Below, piece after piece: positions 27,627 through 37,042 of a stretch of DNA of 64,000 nucleotides. Positions within the stretch are counted from its first letter, which is position 1. The number at the start of each line of letters is the position of its first letter. The position numbers and the translations under genes were made by a program. The stretch is from Halobellus rarus (GTDB lineage Archaea; Halobacteriota; Halobacteria; Halobacteriales; Haloferacaceae), in NCBI RefSeq assembly GCF_024494595.1, contig NZ_JANHDI010000013.1, forward strand, positions 107,216 to 171,215, written 5' to 3'. The notes beneath the pieces are model-generated. The model did no database searches, had not been told where the DNA came from, and worked only from the letters and a program-made list of their open reading frames with translations.

Positions 27627-28880
27627 ATGAACGCCGGAGACCGCGTCCGCGTCGAGCGCGCGGGCGTCACGAACGAGGGCGTCCTGATGCCCTCCTCGAC
27701 GCCGGACCACCTCGTCGTCAAGCTCGACGGCGGGTACAACGTCGGGATCGACCGCGAAGACGCCGACGTGGACGTCCTCGAATCGGACGCCTACGACGTC
27801 GAAGCCGCCCAGTCCGATTCCGACGAGAGCGAGATCGCCTTCGACGACGACCTCCCGACCGTCTCGCTCATCTCGACCGGCGGGACCATCGCGTCGACAG
27901 TCGACTACCGCACCGGGGCCGTCACGGCTCAGTTCGACGCCGAGGACGTGCTCCGCGCCGTCCCCGATCTCGCCGGCCGCGCCAACTACCGCGGCCGGGT
28001 CGTCACGAACATCCTCTCGGAGAACATGACGCCCGCGGTGTGGCGCGAACTCGCCGAGGCCGTCGCCGAGGAGATCCGCGCCGGCGCGGACGGCGTCGTC
28101 GTGATGCACGGCACCGACACGATGCAGTTCTCCGCCTCGGCGCTGTCGTACATGCTCGACACGCCGGTCCCGATCGTCTTCACGGGCAGTCAGCGCTCGG
28201 CGGACCGTCCCTCCTCGGACAACGTGATGAACGCCGTCTGCGCCGTCGAGGCCGCGAAGGCCGACGCCGCCGAGGTGCTGGTCTGTATGCACGCTTCGAC
28301 GTCCGACGACGTCTGCGCGCTCCACCGCGGCACGCGCGTCCGAAAGAACCACACCTCCCGGCGCGACGCGTTCGAGACGGTCGGCGCGGAGCCGCTCGGA
28401 GCGGTCGATTACGACGCCGAGACGGTCGAATTCAGACGCGAATACGCCGAGCGCGACGCGGTCGATCTCGACGTTCGGACGGAGCTGAACGAGAACGTCG
28501 ACCTGCTGAAGTTCACGCCCGGGATGGACGTCGATAGATACGCCGAGATGCTTCGATCGGCAGACCTCGACGGAGTGGTCGTCGAGGGTACCGGCCTCGG
28601 ACACGTCCACACGGACTTCATTCCGGTGCTCGAAGAACTCGTCGACGAGGGCGTCGTCGTCGCGATGACGAGCCAGTGTCTCGAAGGTCGGGTCTGCGAC
28701 CGCGTGTACGACACCGGCCGCGACCTGCTCGACGCCGGCGTCGTCGAGGCCGGCGACACGCTCCCCGGGACGGCGAAGGTGAAGCTGATGTGGGCGCTCG
28801 CGAACCGCGACGACCCGGCCGAGGCGATGCGCCGCTCCGTCGCCGGCGAGTTGCAGGAGCGCTCAGTTCCCTGGACGTAG
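27627..28880 (+). CDS. gatD: Glutamyl-tRNA(Gln) amidotransferase subunit D
   Basis: A 417-residue archaeal asparaginase-like subunit that, with GatE, converts Glu-tRNA(Gln) to Gln-tRNA(Gln). An N-terminal small barrel (about 1-70, GDRVRVERAGVTNEGVLMPS) precedes the L-asparaginase domain, with the catalytic Thr in LISTGGTIAS and VVMHGTDTMQFSASALSYML carrying the second Thr-Asp motif. ATG 27627 begins the barrel. gatE is not in this window. Confidence 0.94.
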   Translation: MNAGDRVRVERAGVTNEGVLMPSSTPDHLVVKLDGGYNVGIDREDADVDVLESDAYDVEAAQSDSDESEIAFDDDLPTVSLISTGGTIASTVDYRTGAVTAQFDAEDVLRAVPDLAGRANYRGRVVTNILSENMTPAVWRELAEAVAEEIRAGADGVVVMHGTDTMQFSASALSYMLDTPVPIVFTGSQRSADRPSSDNVMNAVCAVEAAKADAAEVLVCMHASTSDDVCALHRGTRVRKNHTSRRDAFETVGAEPLGAVDYDAETVEFRREYAERDAVDLDVRTELNENVDLLKFTPGMDVDRYAEMLRSADLDGVVVEGTGLGHVHTDFIPVLEELVDEGVVVAMTSQCLEGRVCDRVYDTGRDLLDAGVVEAGDTLPGTAKVKLMWALANRDDPAEAMRRSVAGELQERSVPWT

Positions 28881-28940
28881 GCCGATTCGAGTCGAAGGCG
28901 ACCCGACTGCCCGGCTGTTGACACGCCGACCGAGACCACG

Positions 28941-29264
28941 ATGACTGATACCCATTCCGCCGTGACGGCCGGCGACCGCGAGGAAACGCCCAGCGACCCC
29001 AGCGATAGGGCCGCGTCTGACGTCGGTGACTCCCCCGAATACGTCTGCGGGGACTGCGATCGACGGTTCTACACCGAAGATCTGCTCGTTCTCCATCGGG
29101 GGGTCGCGCACCCGAACGCGCTCGACGACGCCGAGCGGGAGGCGTATCGGAAGGCGTACGCCGCCGAGGAGCGCGCGATCCGCTCGTTCCGCATCCGCGC
29201 GCTGGGGATCCTCGTAGCGTTGTACTTCGGCTTCCTCTTTCTCTACGTGTTCTATGCGTCCTGA
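28941..29264 (+). CDS. C2H2 zinc-finger protein with C-terminal membrane anchor
   Basis: A 107-residue protein. After an acidic tail, a single C2H2-type finger is visible: YVCGDCDRRFYTEDLLVLHR followed by GVAHP, with CxxC and a His pair. A basic/amphipathic helix follows, then one C-terminal transmembrane helix (ALGILVALYFGFLFLYVFY). Similar small zinc-finger membrane proteins occur in haloarchaea, some near respiratory oxidase genes; no oxidase gene is near here. Its stop overlaps the start of the next gene by 11 bp, so the two are likely cotranscribed. Confidence 0.75.
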   Translation: MTDTHSAVTAGDREETPSDPSDRAASDVGDSPEYVCGDCDRRFYTEDLLVLHRGVAHPNALDDAEREAYRKAYAAEERAIRSFRIRALGILVALYFGFLFLYVFYAS

Positions 29265-30756
29265 TCCCGACAGCCGCGGCCCGCAGACGTGGCGGTGGAG
29301 CCGACTGGCAGCCAGAATCGGGACGCTCGCCCTCGCCGCCATCGGGGTACTGCTGCTCGCTCGTGGCGTCGCCGCCAGCAACGCGGCCGTCGGCCTCTCG
29401 GACGCGTCGGGCGACGGCCTCGCCGTGCCCCGCTGGCTCTACGTCGCGACCGGCGGGGCGGCGATCGGCGCCTCGGCGCTCCTGGCCGGATTCGTGACCG
29501 ACCGCGCGTTCGTCGAACGCGTCCACGAGTGGCGACGGGACGCCGGGGCCGGCGACCGGTTCTACGCCGTCGGAAGTACCCTCGCCGCGCTTCTCGGGGT
29601 CGTCCTGTTCGCGCTCGTGGTCTACCGCGGATTCACCGGTCCACAGCTCGCGACGGTCAACTTCGCGGTCGTGGTGGTCTTCGCCGGCGGCCGCGCGGGA
29701 CTGACGATGGCGGCCTACGCGATCGGAAACGTCTGGCCGGCGCTGAACCCCTTCGACTCGGTCGGCTCGCGCCTCCCGAACGGGTTCGTCGACTACCCCG
29801 ATCGACTGGGCCGGTGGCCCGCCGTCGCCGGTATCCTGCTTCTCGTCTGGGTGGAGACGACGACCGGCGTCACCGACACTCCCCGGGCGCTCGCGGTCGC
29901 CGCAGCCGTCTACGGCGTCGTCGCGGTCGGCGGAACCGTCCTCGTCGGCGGCGACGCGTGGTTCCGGAACGTCGATCCCCTCTCGACGTTCTTCCGGTTC
30001 TACGGTCGGGCCGCCCCGCTCGCCTGGGAGGGCGGACGGCTCCGCGCCTCGCTCCCGGCGATGCGACTCGTCGAGGTCGACCGCGGGGCAGACGCCGCGG
30101 GAGACGAACGCGAGAGAACCGACGGCGGCAACGTCGACCGACACCGACTCGTGACCGGCCTCGACGACGTCGCCGTCGCCGTCGCGTTGGTCTGGGAACT
30201 GACGTTCAGCGGCTTCGTCACGACCGAGCAGGGGGCCGCCGCCGTCAGAGGCGTCGTCAGCGCCGGCGTTCCGCCGATCGCGGTCTACGCGTTGCTCTTC
30301 GTCGGCGGCTTCGCGCTCTTCTACGGCGCGTTCCTCCTGGCGGCGCGCGTCTCCGTCCGGCGGATCCTGACGACGCGGACGTCCCGGGAGCTGGCGATCG
30401 CCTTCGCGCCGTCGCTCTTGGTCGTGGCCGCAGGCTACCACCTGGCGCACTACTTCGCGTTTTTCCTGTCGCTGTCCCCCTCGCTTTCGGCCGTGCTCGC
30501 GACGCCGCTGTCCGCGCCGACGAACCCGATCGTGCTCACCCTCCCAGCGTGGGTGTCGGCGCTCAACATCGGCTTCGTCCTCGGCGGTCACCTGGTCGCC
30601 ATCTGGGTGGCGCACTCGATCGCGTATCGACTGTTCCCCAGTCGACTGCAGGCGATCCGGAGTCAGTACCCGTTCGTCTTCGTGATGATCGGCTACACCG
30701 TCGCGAGCCTGTGGCTGATCTCGCTGCCGACGGCGACGCCGGCGTTCCTCGGATAG
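29254..30756 (+). CDS. Polytopic membrane protein, unknown function
   Basis: A 500-residue hydrophobic protein with roughly 11-12 predicted membrane segments and one soluble charged loop (about residues 275-305). Blocks such as VWPALNPFDSVGSRLPNGF and WFRNVDPLSTFFRFYGRAAP recur in haloarchaeal homologues I recall only as uncharacterised membrane proteins, and His residues in AAGYHLAHYFAFF could bind metal or heme. It overlaps the zinc-finger gene by 11 bp, so the pair may form a membrane complex. Confidence 0.65.
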   Translation: MRPDPDSRGPQTWRWSRLAARIGTLALAAIGVLLLARGVAASNAAVGLSDASGDGLAVPRWLYVATGGAAIGASALLAGFVTDRAFVERVHEWRRDAGAGDRFYAVGSTLAALLGVVLFALVVYRGFTGPQLATVNFAVVVVFAGGRAGLTMAAYAIGNVWPALNPFDSVGSRLPNGFVDYPDRLGRWPAVAGILLLVWVETTTGVTDTPRALAVAAAVYGVVAVGGTVLVGGDAWFRNVDPLSTFFRFYGRAAPLAWEGGRLRASLPAMRLVEVDRGADAAGDERERTDGGNVDRHRLVTGLDDVAVAVALVWELTFSGFVTTEQGAAAVRGVVSAGVPPIAVYALLFVGGFALFYGAFLLAARVSVRRILTTRTSRELAIAFAPSLLVVAAGYHLAHYFAFFLSLSPSLSAVLATPLSAPTNPIVLTLPAWVSALNIGFVLGGHLVAIWVAHSIAYRLFPSRLQAIRSQYPFVFVMIGYTVASLWLISLPTATPAFLG

Positions 30757-30825
30757 GGGTGTTATGGCCGATCCGGAGCGCACGAGCGCAAGGCACTTGA
30801 CGACGCGCACACTCCGAGCGGTGGG

Positions 30826-32130
30826 ATGCTACTGGCAGGGACTGTCGTCGCCGATCCGGAGACCGTCTACGAGGAGGGCGCGGTCGTCGTCGGGGGGGAG
30901 ACGATCGAGGCCGTCGGGCCGCGGTCGGACCTCGAAGACGCCTACCCCGACCACGCGGTCCGGGAGTTCGACCTCCTCTCGCCCGGCCTCGTCGGCGGCC
31001 ACGTCCACTCGGTGCAGAGCGTCGGACGCGGGATCGCCGACGACACGGCGCTCTTGGAGTGGCTCTTCGAACACGTGCTCCCGATGGAGGCGTCGCTCGA
31101 CCGCGAGGAGATGCGGACGGCGGCCGAACTCGGTTACCTGGAGCTGCTGGAGAGCGGGACGACGACCGCGATCGACCACCTGTCGGTTCGACACGCCGAA
31201 TCTGCGTTCGAGGCGGCGATCGACCTCGGGGTCCGCGGCCGACTCGGCAAGGTGCTGATGGACAAACGCGCGCCGGACGGGTTGCGGGAGGACACCGACG
31301 AGGCGCTCTCGACGACCGAACGGCTGCTCAAAACGTACCACGGCGCGGCCGACGGGCGGATCCGGTACGCGGTCACGCCGCGGTTCGCCGTGAGCTGTAC
31401 CGAGGCGTGCCTCCGCGGCTCGCGGGAGATCGCTGATCGCTACGACGGCGTTCGGATCCACACCCACGCCAGCGAGAACGAAGATGAGATCGAGACCGTC
31501 GAGTCCGACACGGGAATGCGGAACATCGCGTGGCTCGACGAGGTGGGCCTGACCGGCGAGGACGTCGTGCTCGCCCACTGCGTGCACACGACAGAGCGCG
31601 AGCGCGACATCCTCGAACGGACCGGAACGCACGTCACCTACTGCCCCTCGTCGAATATGAAGCTCGCCTCCGGAATCGCGCCGATCGCGGACTACCTCGA
31701 TCGCGGAATCGACGTCGCGCTCGGCAACGACGGCCCGCCGTGCAACAACACGCTCGACCCCTTCACGGAGATGCGGCAGGCGAGCCTCCTCCAGAAGGTC
31801 GACCGGCTGGACCCGCAGGTCACGCCCGCACAGGTCGTCTTCGAGATGGCGACGCTCGGCGGGGCCCGCGCCGCGGGATTCGAGAAAGTCGGCGCGCTCC
31901 GGGAGGGCTGGAAAGCCGACGTGATCGCCCTCGACACCGACCTGACGCGCGCGACGCCGCTCTTCGACCCGCTCTCGCATCTCGTCTTCTCGGCACACGG
32001 CGACGACGTGACCTTCACCATGGTCGACGGCGACGTGGTCTACGACGAGGCCTTCGGCGGCCTCCAGACCGGCGACGCCGACGACGTCCGCGAGCGCGCG
32101 CGCCGCGTCGCAGACGGGCTTCGAGACTGA
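30826..32130 (+). CDS. Amidohydrolase (TRZ/ATZ, adenosine or S-adenosylhomocysteine deaminase-like)
   Basis: A 434-residue metal-dependent deaminase/hydrolase. The metal site is visible in order: GGHVHSVQSVGRG (HxH), IHTHASENEDE (His), LAHCVHTT (His) and GNDGPPCNN (Asp). The small beta-sandwich made by both termini (LLAGTVVADPETVYEEGAVV and KADVIALDTDLT) is also seen. Family members deaminate adenosine, 5'-deoxyadenosine, SAH or guanine-type substrates. Archaeal relatives include the DadD and MtaD/SahD types, so purine nucleoside salvage is likely but the substrate is not fixed. Confidence 0.85.
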   Translation: MLLAGTVVADPETVYEEGAVVVGGETIEAVGPRSDLEDAYPDHAVREFDLLSPGLVGGHVHSVQSVGRGIADDTALLEWLFEHVLPMEASLDREEMRTAAELGYLELLESGTTTAIDHLSVRHAESAFEAAIDLGVRGRLGKVLMDKRAPDGLREDTDEALSTTERLLKTYHGAADGRIRYAVTPRFAVSCTEACLRGSREIADRYDGVRIHTHASENEDEIETVESDTGMRNIAWLDEVGLTGEDVVLAHCVHTTERERDILERTGTHVTYCPSSNMKLASGIAPIADYLDRGIDVALGNDGPPCNNTLDPFTEMRQASLLQKVDRLDPQVTPAQVVFEMATLGGARAAGFEKVGALREGWKADVIALDTDLTRATPLFDPLSHLVFSAHGDDVTFTMVDGDVVYDEAFGGLQTGDADDVRERARRVADGLRD

Positions 32131-32151
32131 CCGCCGCTTCGTTCGGATTCG

Positions 32152-33330
32152 CTACGCGTCGCCGACGGGGGCGTACTGTACCAGGTACTCCGTCTGGCTC
32201 TCCTCGACGTCGCCGGCGTCCTCGCCGGATCCGACTCTCTCGACGTCGTCGACGACCCGAAACCTGATCTCTCGCTCCTGTCGCGTCCGCACCGGGAAGT
32301 CGTAGTGCGTCGCCTCGTAGTCGAACGCCGTTCCGTCCGCGCGGGCCTCACGGACGTACCGTCGATGCGCGGCGAGGCGCTCGGAGACAACGCGTCGCGA
32401 CCGCTCGGGGACGTCGACGACCCGCTCGTCGAGCGCCGAGAGGTTGCCCGGGTCGAGTTCGTAGCCGACGGAGTCGCGACCGGCGACCATCGCCGCGAGG
32501 GTCGTCGTTCCCGTGCCCAAGAACGGGTCGAGGACGGTGTCGCCGTAGATCGAGTGCATACAGACGAGTCGGTACGGGATCTCGAAGGGGTACGCGCCGG
32601 TCCGGCTGCGATCGACCGTCGCGGACTTGCCCGCCCCGGACGCGACGTCGTCGCCCGCTCGGTCGGTACCCTCCCCCCGTTCGTCGCCGCTGCCTGCCCG
32701 CTCGCTGTCGCCCGCGTCGTCGCGTTCTTGTCTCGTCCCCCGGACGTCGGTCCAGACGTCCGAGAACCACCGATTTCGCTCCTCCCAGAAGTACGCCGAC
32801 TCGTACCGGCGAGTCGCTCTCGGATCGAACTCCCGACTCGCGGGCCCGTTTCGGAACAGGAGGACGTGCTCGTGTTCGAGCGTCACGTAGGCGTTCGGGG
32901 GCACCATCCCGCTCCCGAGAAACTTCGCCGCGGCGTTGGTCGGCTTCCGCCAGAGGACGTCGGGCAGCGGGTCGAATCCCACCGATTCGAGCGCCTCGAT
33001 CACCCGCACGTGGTTCGGGTACACGCGATACCGGCCGCCGAACGTCCGAGTGGCGTCGCCGACGACGACGGCCGCGATACCGCCGGGGGCGAGCACGCGG
33101 GCGACCTCGTGCCAGACGGCATCGAGACACTCGTGCATCGCCTCGAACGCCCGCTCGCCGTCGCCGTCTTCGAGCGCCGCCGCGACCGCCGCCGACTGGC
33201 CGGCGAACTGGTCGTCCCACATCTCGATCATCGGGTACGGCGGGGAGGTGACGACGAGGTCGACCGCGCCGTCCTCGACGTCCGACATATCGATCGCGTC
33301 GCCGGCGCGGATGCGATGCCGGGATTCCAT
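32152..33330 (-). CDS. Site-specific DNA methyltransferase (probable m4C, possibly CTAG-specific)
   Basis: A 392-residue beta-class amino-methyltransferase. The catalytic motif TSPPYPMIEMWDDQF (SPPY, typical of m4C enzymes) lies near residue 30. The SAM-binding FLGTGTTTLAAM motif is C-terminal (DTVLDPFLGTGTT), and WRKPTNAAAKFLGSGMVPPN lies between. The arrangement strongly resembles the orphan haloarchaeal CTAG methylase (called Zim in other halophiles); that specificity is from memory. No restriction gene adjoins it. A GTG eight codons upstream is an alternative start. Confidence 0.85.
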   Translation of the reverse strand: MESRHRIRAGDAIDMSDVEDGAVDLVVTSPPYPMIEMWDDQFAGQSAAVAAALEDGDGERAFEAMHECLDAVWHEVARVLAPGGIAAVVVGDATRTFGGRYRVYPNHVRVIEALESVGFDPLPDVLWRKPTNAAAKFLGSGMVPPNAYVTLEHEHVLLFRNGPASREFDPRATRRYESAYFWEERNRWFSDVWTDVRGTRQERDDAGDSERAGSGDERGEGTDRAGDDVASGAGKSATVDRSRTGAYPFEIPYRLVCMHSIYGDTVLDPFLGTGTTTLAAMVAGRDSVGYELDPGNLSALDERVVDVPERSRRVVSERLAAHRRYVREARADGTAFDYEATHYDFPVRTRQEREIRFRVVDDVERVGSGEDAGDVEESQTEYLVQYAPVGDA

Positions 33331-33487
33331 TATAAGATGTTTCCGCAGCGTCACGTATAGTTCCCGTCGGTGGTGCGTCCGACCGTCGGACGCCCGCGGG
33401 TCGCGGAGGGGGTTCGGTCCGCTATCGAAGTGAGAGCAGTTCGCGCGAGCTACCTCGCTGTCGCTCGATGATTTGCTACGGGAGAAG

Positions 33488-33562
<75 letters not shown>

Positions 33563-33669
33563 CTGCATTCACACGTGGCGGATATACTCGTTTAAAGATT
33601 CCGTTACGGGGGCGGTGCGGCACTGATTCGCGTACGTTCGGTGGCGGTGCGCTTGATCGAGATTACCGG

Positions 33670-34089
33670 TCACCGAACGACGGTCACCGGCACCGGTGAG
33701 CGGTTGAACACCGTCTTCGCGACGTCGCCGACGATGAGTCGGTCGCGGAGCGTGCCGCCGTGACTGCCGATGACGACGGCGTCGAACTCTTCGGCCCGAG
33801 TGACGATCTCGCGCGCCGGCGCGCCGTACCCCACTGTCGTCGTGATCTCGCGCCCGTGCTCGTCGGCGATCTTTCGGGCGCGATCGAGCACGGGTGCGGC
33901 GATCTCCTCGGCCTTCTTCCGGGGGTCGTCGGCCATCGCGATGGACGTCGCTTTCCACATCAGCTGTGACGGCTCGCCGACGACGGCCAACACGGTGAGT
34001 TCCGCGTCCCCGTGCATATCGAGCGCGTAGCGCAGCGCTTCCGCCGCCATCTCCGAGTCGTCCATCGCGACGAGGACTCGTGACACCAT
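33670..34089 (-). CDS. Universal stress protein (UspA family)
   Basis: A 139-residue single-domain Usp. It starts RVLVAMDDSEMAAEALRYAL and ends with the ATP-binding signature IGSHGGTLRDRLIVGDVAKT followed by SPVPVTVVR, a G-2x-G-9x-G(S/T)-like pattern. Haloarchaea have many paralogues, so the specific role is unknown. ATG 34089 directly precedes the first strand; an upstream extension looks non-coding. Confidence 0.88.
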   Translation of the reverse strand: MVSRVLVAMDDSEMAAEALRYALDMHGDAELTVLAVVGEPSQLMWKATSIAMADDPRKKAEEIAAPVLDRARKIADEHGREITTTVGYGAPAREIVTRAEEFDAVVIGSHGGTLRDRLIVGDVAKTVFNRSPVPVTVVR

Positions 34090-34186
34090 ACCTACACGGT
34101 CGGACGGCTCGGGGATAAGTCTAGACGGCGCGAACGTGCCGATCGCCCGTCGGAACCGAAGGCTGTTCAGCACACGCGCGACAGCG

Positions 34187-36196
34187 TCACTTCCCCTCGA
34201 ACTCGGGCTCGCCGTCGCCCATGAACGCCGTCATTCCCTCCATCAGGTCGTCCGTGTCGAAGAGCAGGCCGAACGACTGCGCCTCCACGTCGAGGCCGGC
34301 GTCGACGTCGTCCCAGCCGCGGTGCATCGCGCGCTTGGTGTACCGCTGGGCGATCGGGGGCCCGGCGGCGAGGTCGCGGGCGAACTCGAACGCTCGCTCG
34401 TCGAACTCGTCGTTCGCGGTCACCTCGTTGACGAATCCGTAGTCGGCCATCTTTTCGGCGTCGTAGCGGTCGGCGGTGAAGATGATCTCCTTCGCCCGAC
34501 CCATACCGACGATGCGCTGGAGTCGGGCGGTGCCGCCCCACCCGGGCAGGAGGCCGAGATCGTGTTCGGGCTGCCCGAACTCCGAGCGCTCCGACGCGAT
34601 TCGGAGGTCCGCCCCCATCGCGAGTTCCATCCCGCCGCCGAGGCAGTAGCCGTCTATCCCGGCGACGACCGGCAGCGGCGAAGATTCCAGGCGGCCGAAC
34701 GTCTCCTGACCGAGTCGCGAGAGGTCGGCCGCCCGGTTGACGTCGCCCGCGCCGCCCGCCATCGCCTGGATGTCCGCGCCCGCGGAGAACGCGCGGTCGC
34801 CGGTCCCGGTGATCAGGATCGTTCGGACCGCCTCGTCGTCCTCGAAGCACTCGACGGCGTCGCGGAGCTCCTCCAAGACGCCGTCGGTGATCGTGTTCAT
34901 CCGGTGCGGACGGTCCAGTTCGACGTGGCCGACGCGCTCTCTGATCTCGACCGAGAGGTCCTCGTAGTCGTAGCCGCCGTCGCCTCCCGAACCGCTCGCC
35001 TCGTCTGCGCCGCCAGCGGCCCTCTCGTCCGCGTGGAAGCCGCCGCCGGTCTCGGCCAGTTCGCGCAGGTACGAGACGGCCTCGTAGCGCTCCTCACCCG
35101 TCTCCTCGTACCGTTCGTCGAGGACGTCGAGGAGGTGTTCCACGTCGGCCTCGTCCACCATCTTCGCGGGGCCGTCGGACCAGCGGCCGCCGAGCTTCAC
35201 CGCCGTGTCGATCGATTCGGCGTCAGCGACCTCGTCTTCGATCAGGCCGGCGACCTCGTTCGCGAGCACGGCCAGGAGTCGATCCGCCACGTCCTCTCGC
35301 ACCCGATCGGAGGGGACCTGCGCACCCTCACCGGTCTCGTAGTCGTAGAAACCCGCGCCGGTCTTCCTGCCGAGTTCCTCGGCGTCGACCTTCGATTCGA
35401 GCAGCGGGCAGGGGCGGTAGGCGTCGCCGAGTTCCTCGTGCATGTATTCGAGGACGTGATACCCGACGTCGATACCGACCTGATCGGCCAGCTCGAAACT
35501 GCCCATCGGGAGGCCGAGTCCGTACTTCGTCGTCGAGTCGACCTCTTCTACTGTCGCGTCGCCGGTCTCGACCATCCAGGCCGCCTCGTTCATCAGCGGG
35601 ACGAGCACGCGGTTGACGATGAACCCCGGACTGTCCCCGCGGACGCGAACGGGCGTCTTACCCATCCGCTCGGCGAGCGCCGAGATCAGTTCCAGCGTCG
35701 ACTCGCTCGTCTCCGCGCCGGCGATGACCTCGACGAGGTCCATCCGAACCGGCGGGTTGAAAAAGTGCATTCCGCAGAACTGCTCGGGCCGTTCGGTCAC
35801 GCCGGCCAGTTCGGTGATCGAGAGGCTGGAGGTGTTCGTCGCGAAGACCGTCCGGTCGGGCGCGGCCGCCTCCAGGTCGGCGTAGACGTCCTTCTTGATC
35901 GCCATCTTCTCGGGGACGGCCTCGATCGCGACGTCGACGTCCTCGACCGCCTCGGCGAGGTCCACGTGCGCCGAGACGCGGTCGAGCGTCGCGTCGGCGT
36001 CCGCCTCCTCGATCTGCCCCTGTTCGACGAGTTTGCCCAGCGACCACTCGATCTGTTCGTAGCCGTCCTCGACGAACTCCGTCTCGATGTCGCGGAGGCG
36101 GACCTCGAAGCCGGCGAGGGCGGCCACCTCGGCGATGCCGTGTCCCATACTTCCCGCTCCGAGAACCGCGATAGCGTTGACGTCGTCGATGTCCAT
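34187..36196 (-). CDS. Fused 3-hydroxyacyl-CoA dehydrogenase / enoyl-CoA hydratase
   Basis: A 669-residue bifunctional enzyme. The NAD-binding 3HCDH domain is N-terminal (IAVLGAGSMGHGIAEVAALA, about 1-190), its C-terminal dimerisation domains follow (about 190-385, GFYDYETGEG), then a linker rich in Gly/Glu/Asp, and an enoyl-CoA hydratase/crotonase domain is C-terminal (about 415-669, LITGTGDRAFSAGADIQAMA, IDGYCLGGGMELAMGADLRI, PEHDLGLLPGWGGTARL). This order is opposite to bacterial FadB but usual for archaeal proteins. It catalyses two successive steps of fatty acyl-CoA beta-oxidation or of crotonyl-CoA/hydroxybutyryl-CoA metabolism. Confidence 0.92.
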   Translation of the reverse strand: MDIDDVNAIAVLGAGSMGHGIAEVAALAGFEVRLRDIETEFVEDGYEQIEWSLGKLVEQGQIEEADADATLDRVSAHVDLAEAVEDVDVAIEAVPEKMAIKKDVYADLEAAAPDRTVFATNTSSLSITELAGVTERPEQFCGMHFFNPPVRMDLVEVIAGAETSESTLELISALAERMGKTPVRVRGDSPGFIVNRVLVPLMNEAAWMVETGDATVEEVDSTTKYGLGLPMGSFELADQVGIDVGYHVLEYMHEELGDAYRPCPLLESKVDAEELGRKTGAGFYDYETGEGAQVPSDRVREDVADRLLAVLANEVAGLIEDEVADAESIDTAVKLGGRWSDGPAKMVDEADVEHLLDVLDERYEETGEERYEAVSYLRELAETGGGFHADERAAGGADEASGSGGDGGYDYEDLSVEIRERVGHVELDRPHRMNTITDGVLEELRDAVECFEDDEAVRTILITGTGDRAFSAGADIQAMAGGAGDVNRAADLSRLGQETFGRLESSPLPVVAGIDGYCLGGGMELAMGADLRIASERSEFGQPEHDLGLLPGWGGTARLQRIVGMGRAKEIIFTADRYDAEKMADYGFVNEVTANDEFDERAFEFARDLAAGPPIAQRYTKRAMHRGWDDVDAGLDVEAQSFGLLFDTDDLMEGMTAFMGDGEPEFEGK

Positions 36197-36280
36197 ACCG
36201 CATCGTCGGAGCCTCGGTGTTTCAACGTTTCCTTCGCCCGGAAAATAAACTCAATCAGAGTTTTTGGGCCCCTCGAGTCG

Positions 36281-36466
36281 TCAATCGACGACTCGCCAGA
36301 GATACCGGCTCGCGTAGCTGCGGTAGGGTCGCCACCGCTCGGCGTGGGCCGTCATCCCGTCTCTGTCCCCGTCGTCGTAGCCGTACAGTTCCGCCATCGC
36401 CTTCCGGACGCCGAGGTCCTCGACCGGGAAGACGTCGGGGCGGCCGAGCACGTAGATGAGGTACAT
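36281..36466 (-). pseudogene. DNA-3-methyladenine glycosylase (AlkA-like), C-terminal fragment
   Basis: 61 residues, MYLIYVLGRPDVFPVEDLGV to the stop at 36281 (SRYLWRVVD). It carries the catalytic Asp region PVEDLGV of the HhH-GPD superfamily but lacks the helix-hairpin-helix. The missing N-terminal half lies at 45006-45455, beyond an integrated element. Joined across the 12-bp core, the halves read GVGVWTAKMYLIYVLGRPDV in frame, giving 187 residues. The ATG at the edge is an internal Met of the intact protein; whether this piece is expressed is unknown. Confidence 0.9.
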
Positions 36467-36467
36467 C
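36456..36467 (+). repeat. attL core
   Basis: ATGAGGTACATC, identical to 45067-45078. It lies inside the glycosylase coding sequence (minus strand GATGTACCTCAT, encoding the Met-Tyr-Leu-Ile junction). Bases GTAGAT precede both copies with a 2-bp offset. Confidence 0.85.
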
Positions 36468-36529
36468 AATATTCTTCTTTCAAGTAATTTCTGTAAAGGC
36501 TTATCACGAATAGCTACGAACACAGAAGT

Positions 36530-37042
36530 ATGGGAGAGAGAAAGCCCCAAATCAACGTAGCAGTCAACCCGGAGCGCAAAGAGACATGGGAGAGAGTCGT
36601 TGAAGAGGACGGACGATTTTCTTCGATGAGTCAATTGATCCGTACTGCGGTATCCCGAGAGATTAGCGGGAGTCACGACAATACGAACGACTCAGGCAAA
36701 GACGTAGCCGAATTAAAGGACCGGATCGAATCCTTAGAGAACACAATTCAGGGTATGGGTAGTGACTTTCAGGAATTGAAGGGAATCATTCAGGCACAGA
36801 CTCCCACCAATCAAAACCTACGAAGTGAGGTTTTCGCTGCCCTCCCCGAAACAGAGATAGGATCACACAAGGCGGACACTCCCGAAGAGGTAGCAGCAAA
36901 GATCGGTGGTCCGGTTGATGCTGAGTCCGTATCTGACGTACTTGATGAGTTAGCCGCTGAAACCGGACAAGTTGAATCATTCTTCTCCGAAGAGGATGGG
37001 GAGAGAACAATCAGGTACTCGAAGAAGGGTGACAGCCTATGA
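36530..37042 (+). CDS. Element-encoded DNA-binding-like protein preceding the integrase
   Basis: A 170-residue protein. The N-terminal about 50 residues (PQINVAVNPERKETWERVVE, FSSMSQLIRTAVSREISG) look like a ribbon-helix-helix or CopG-type fold. A coiled-coil stretch follows (about 62-85, ELKDRIESLENTIQ), then a C-terminal part that could be a winged helix (TPEEVAAKIGGPVDAESVSD, RTIRYSKKGD). A TATA-like GGCTTATCAC lies about 30 nt upstream. Its stop overlaps the integrase start by 4 bp, suggesting it is a directionality or immunity regulator for the integrase. That role is inferred from position only. Confidence 0.7.
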   Translation: MGERKPQINVAVNPERKETWERVVEEDGRFSSMSQLIRTAVSREISGSHDNTNDSGKDVAELKDRIESLENTIQGMGSDFQELKGIIQAQTPTNQNLRSEVFAALPETEIGSHKADTPEEVAAKIGGPVDAESVSDVLDELAAETGQVESFFSEEDGERTIRYSKKGDSL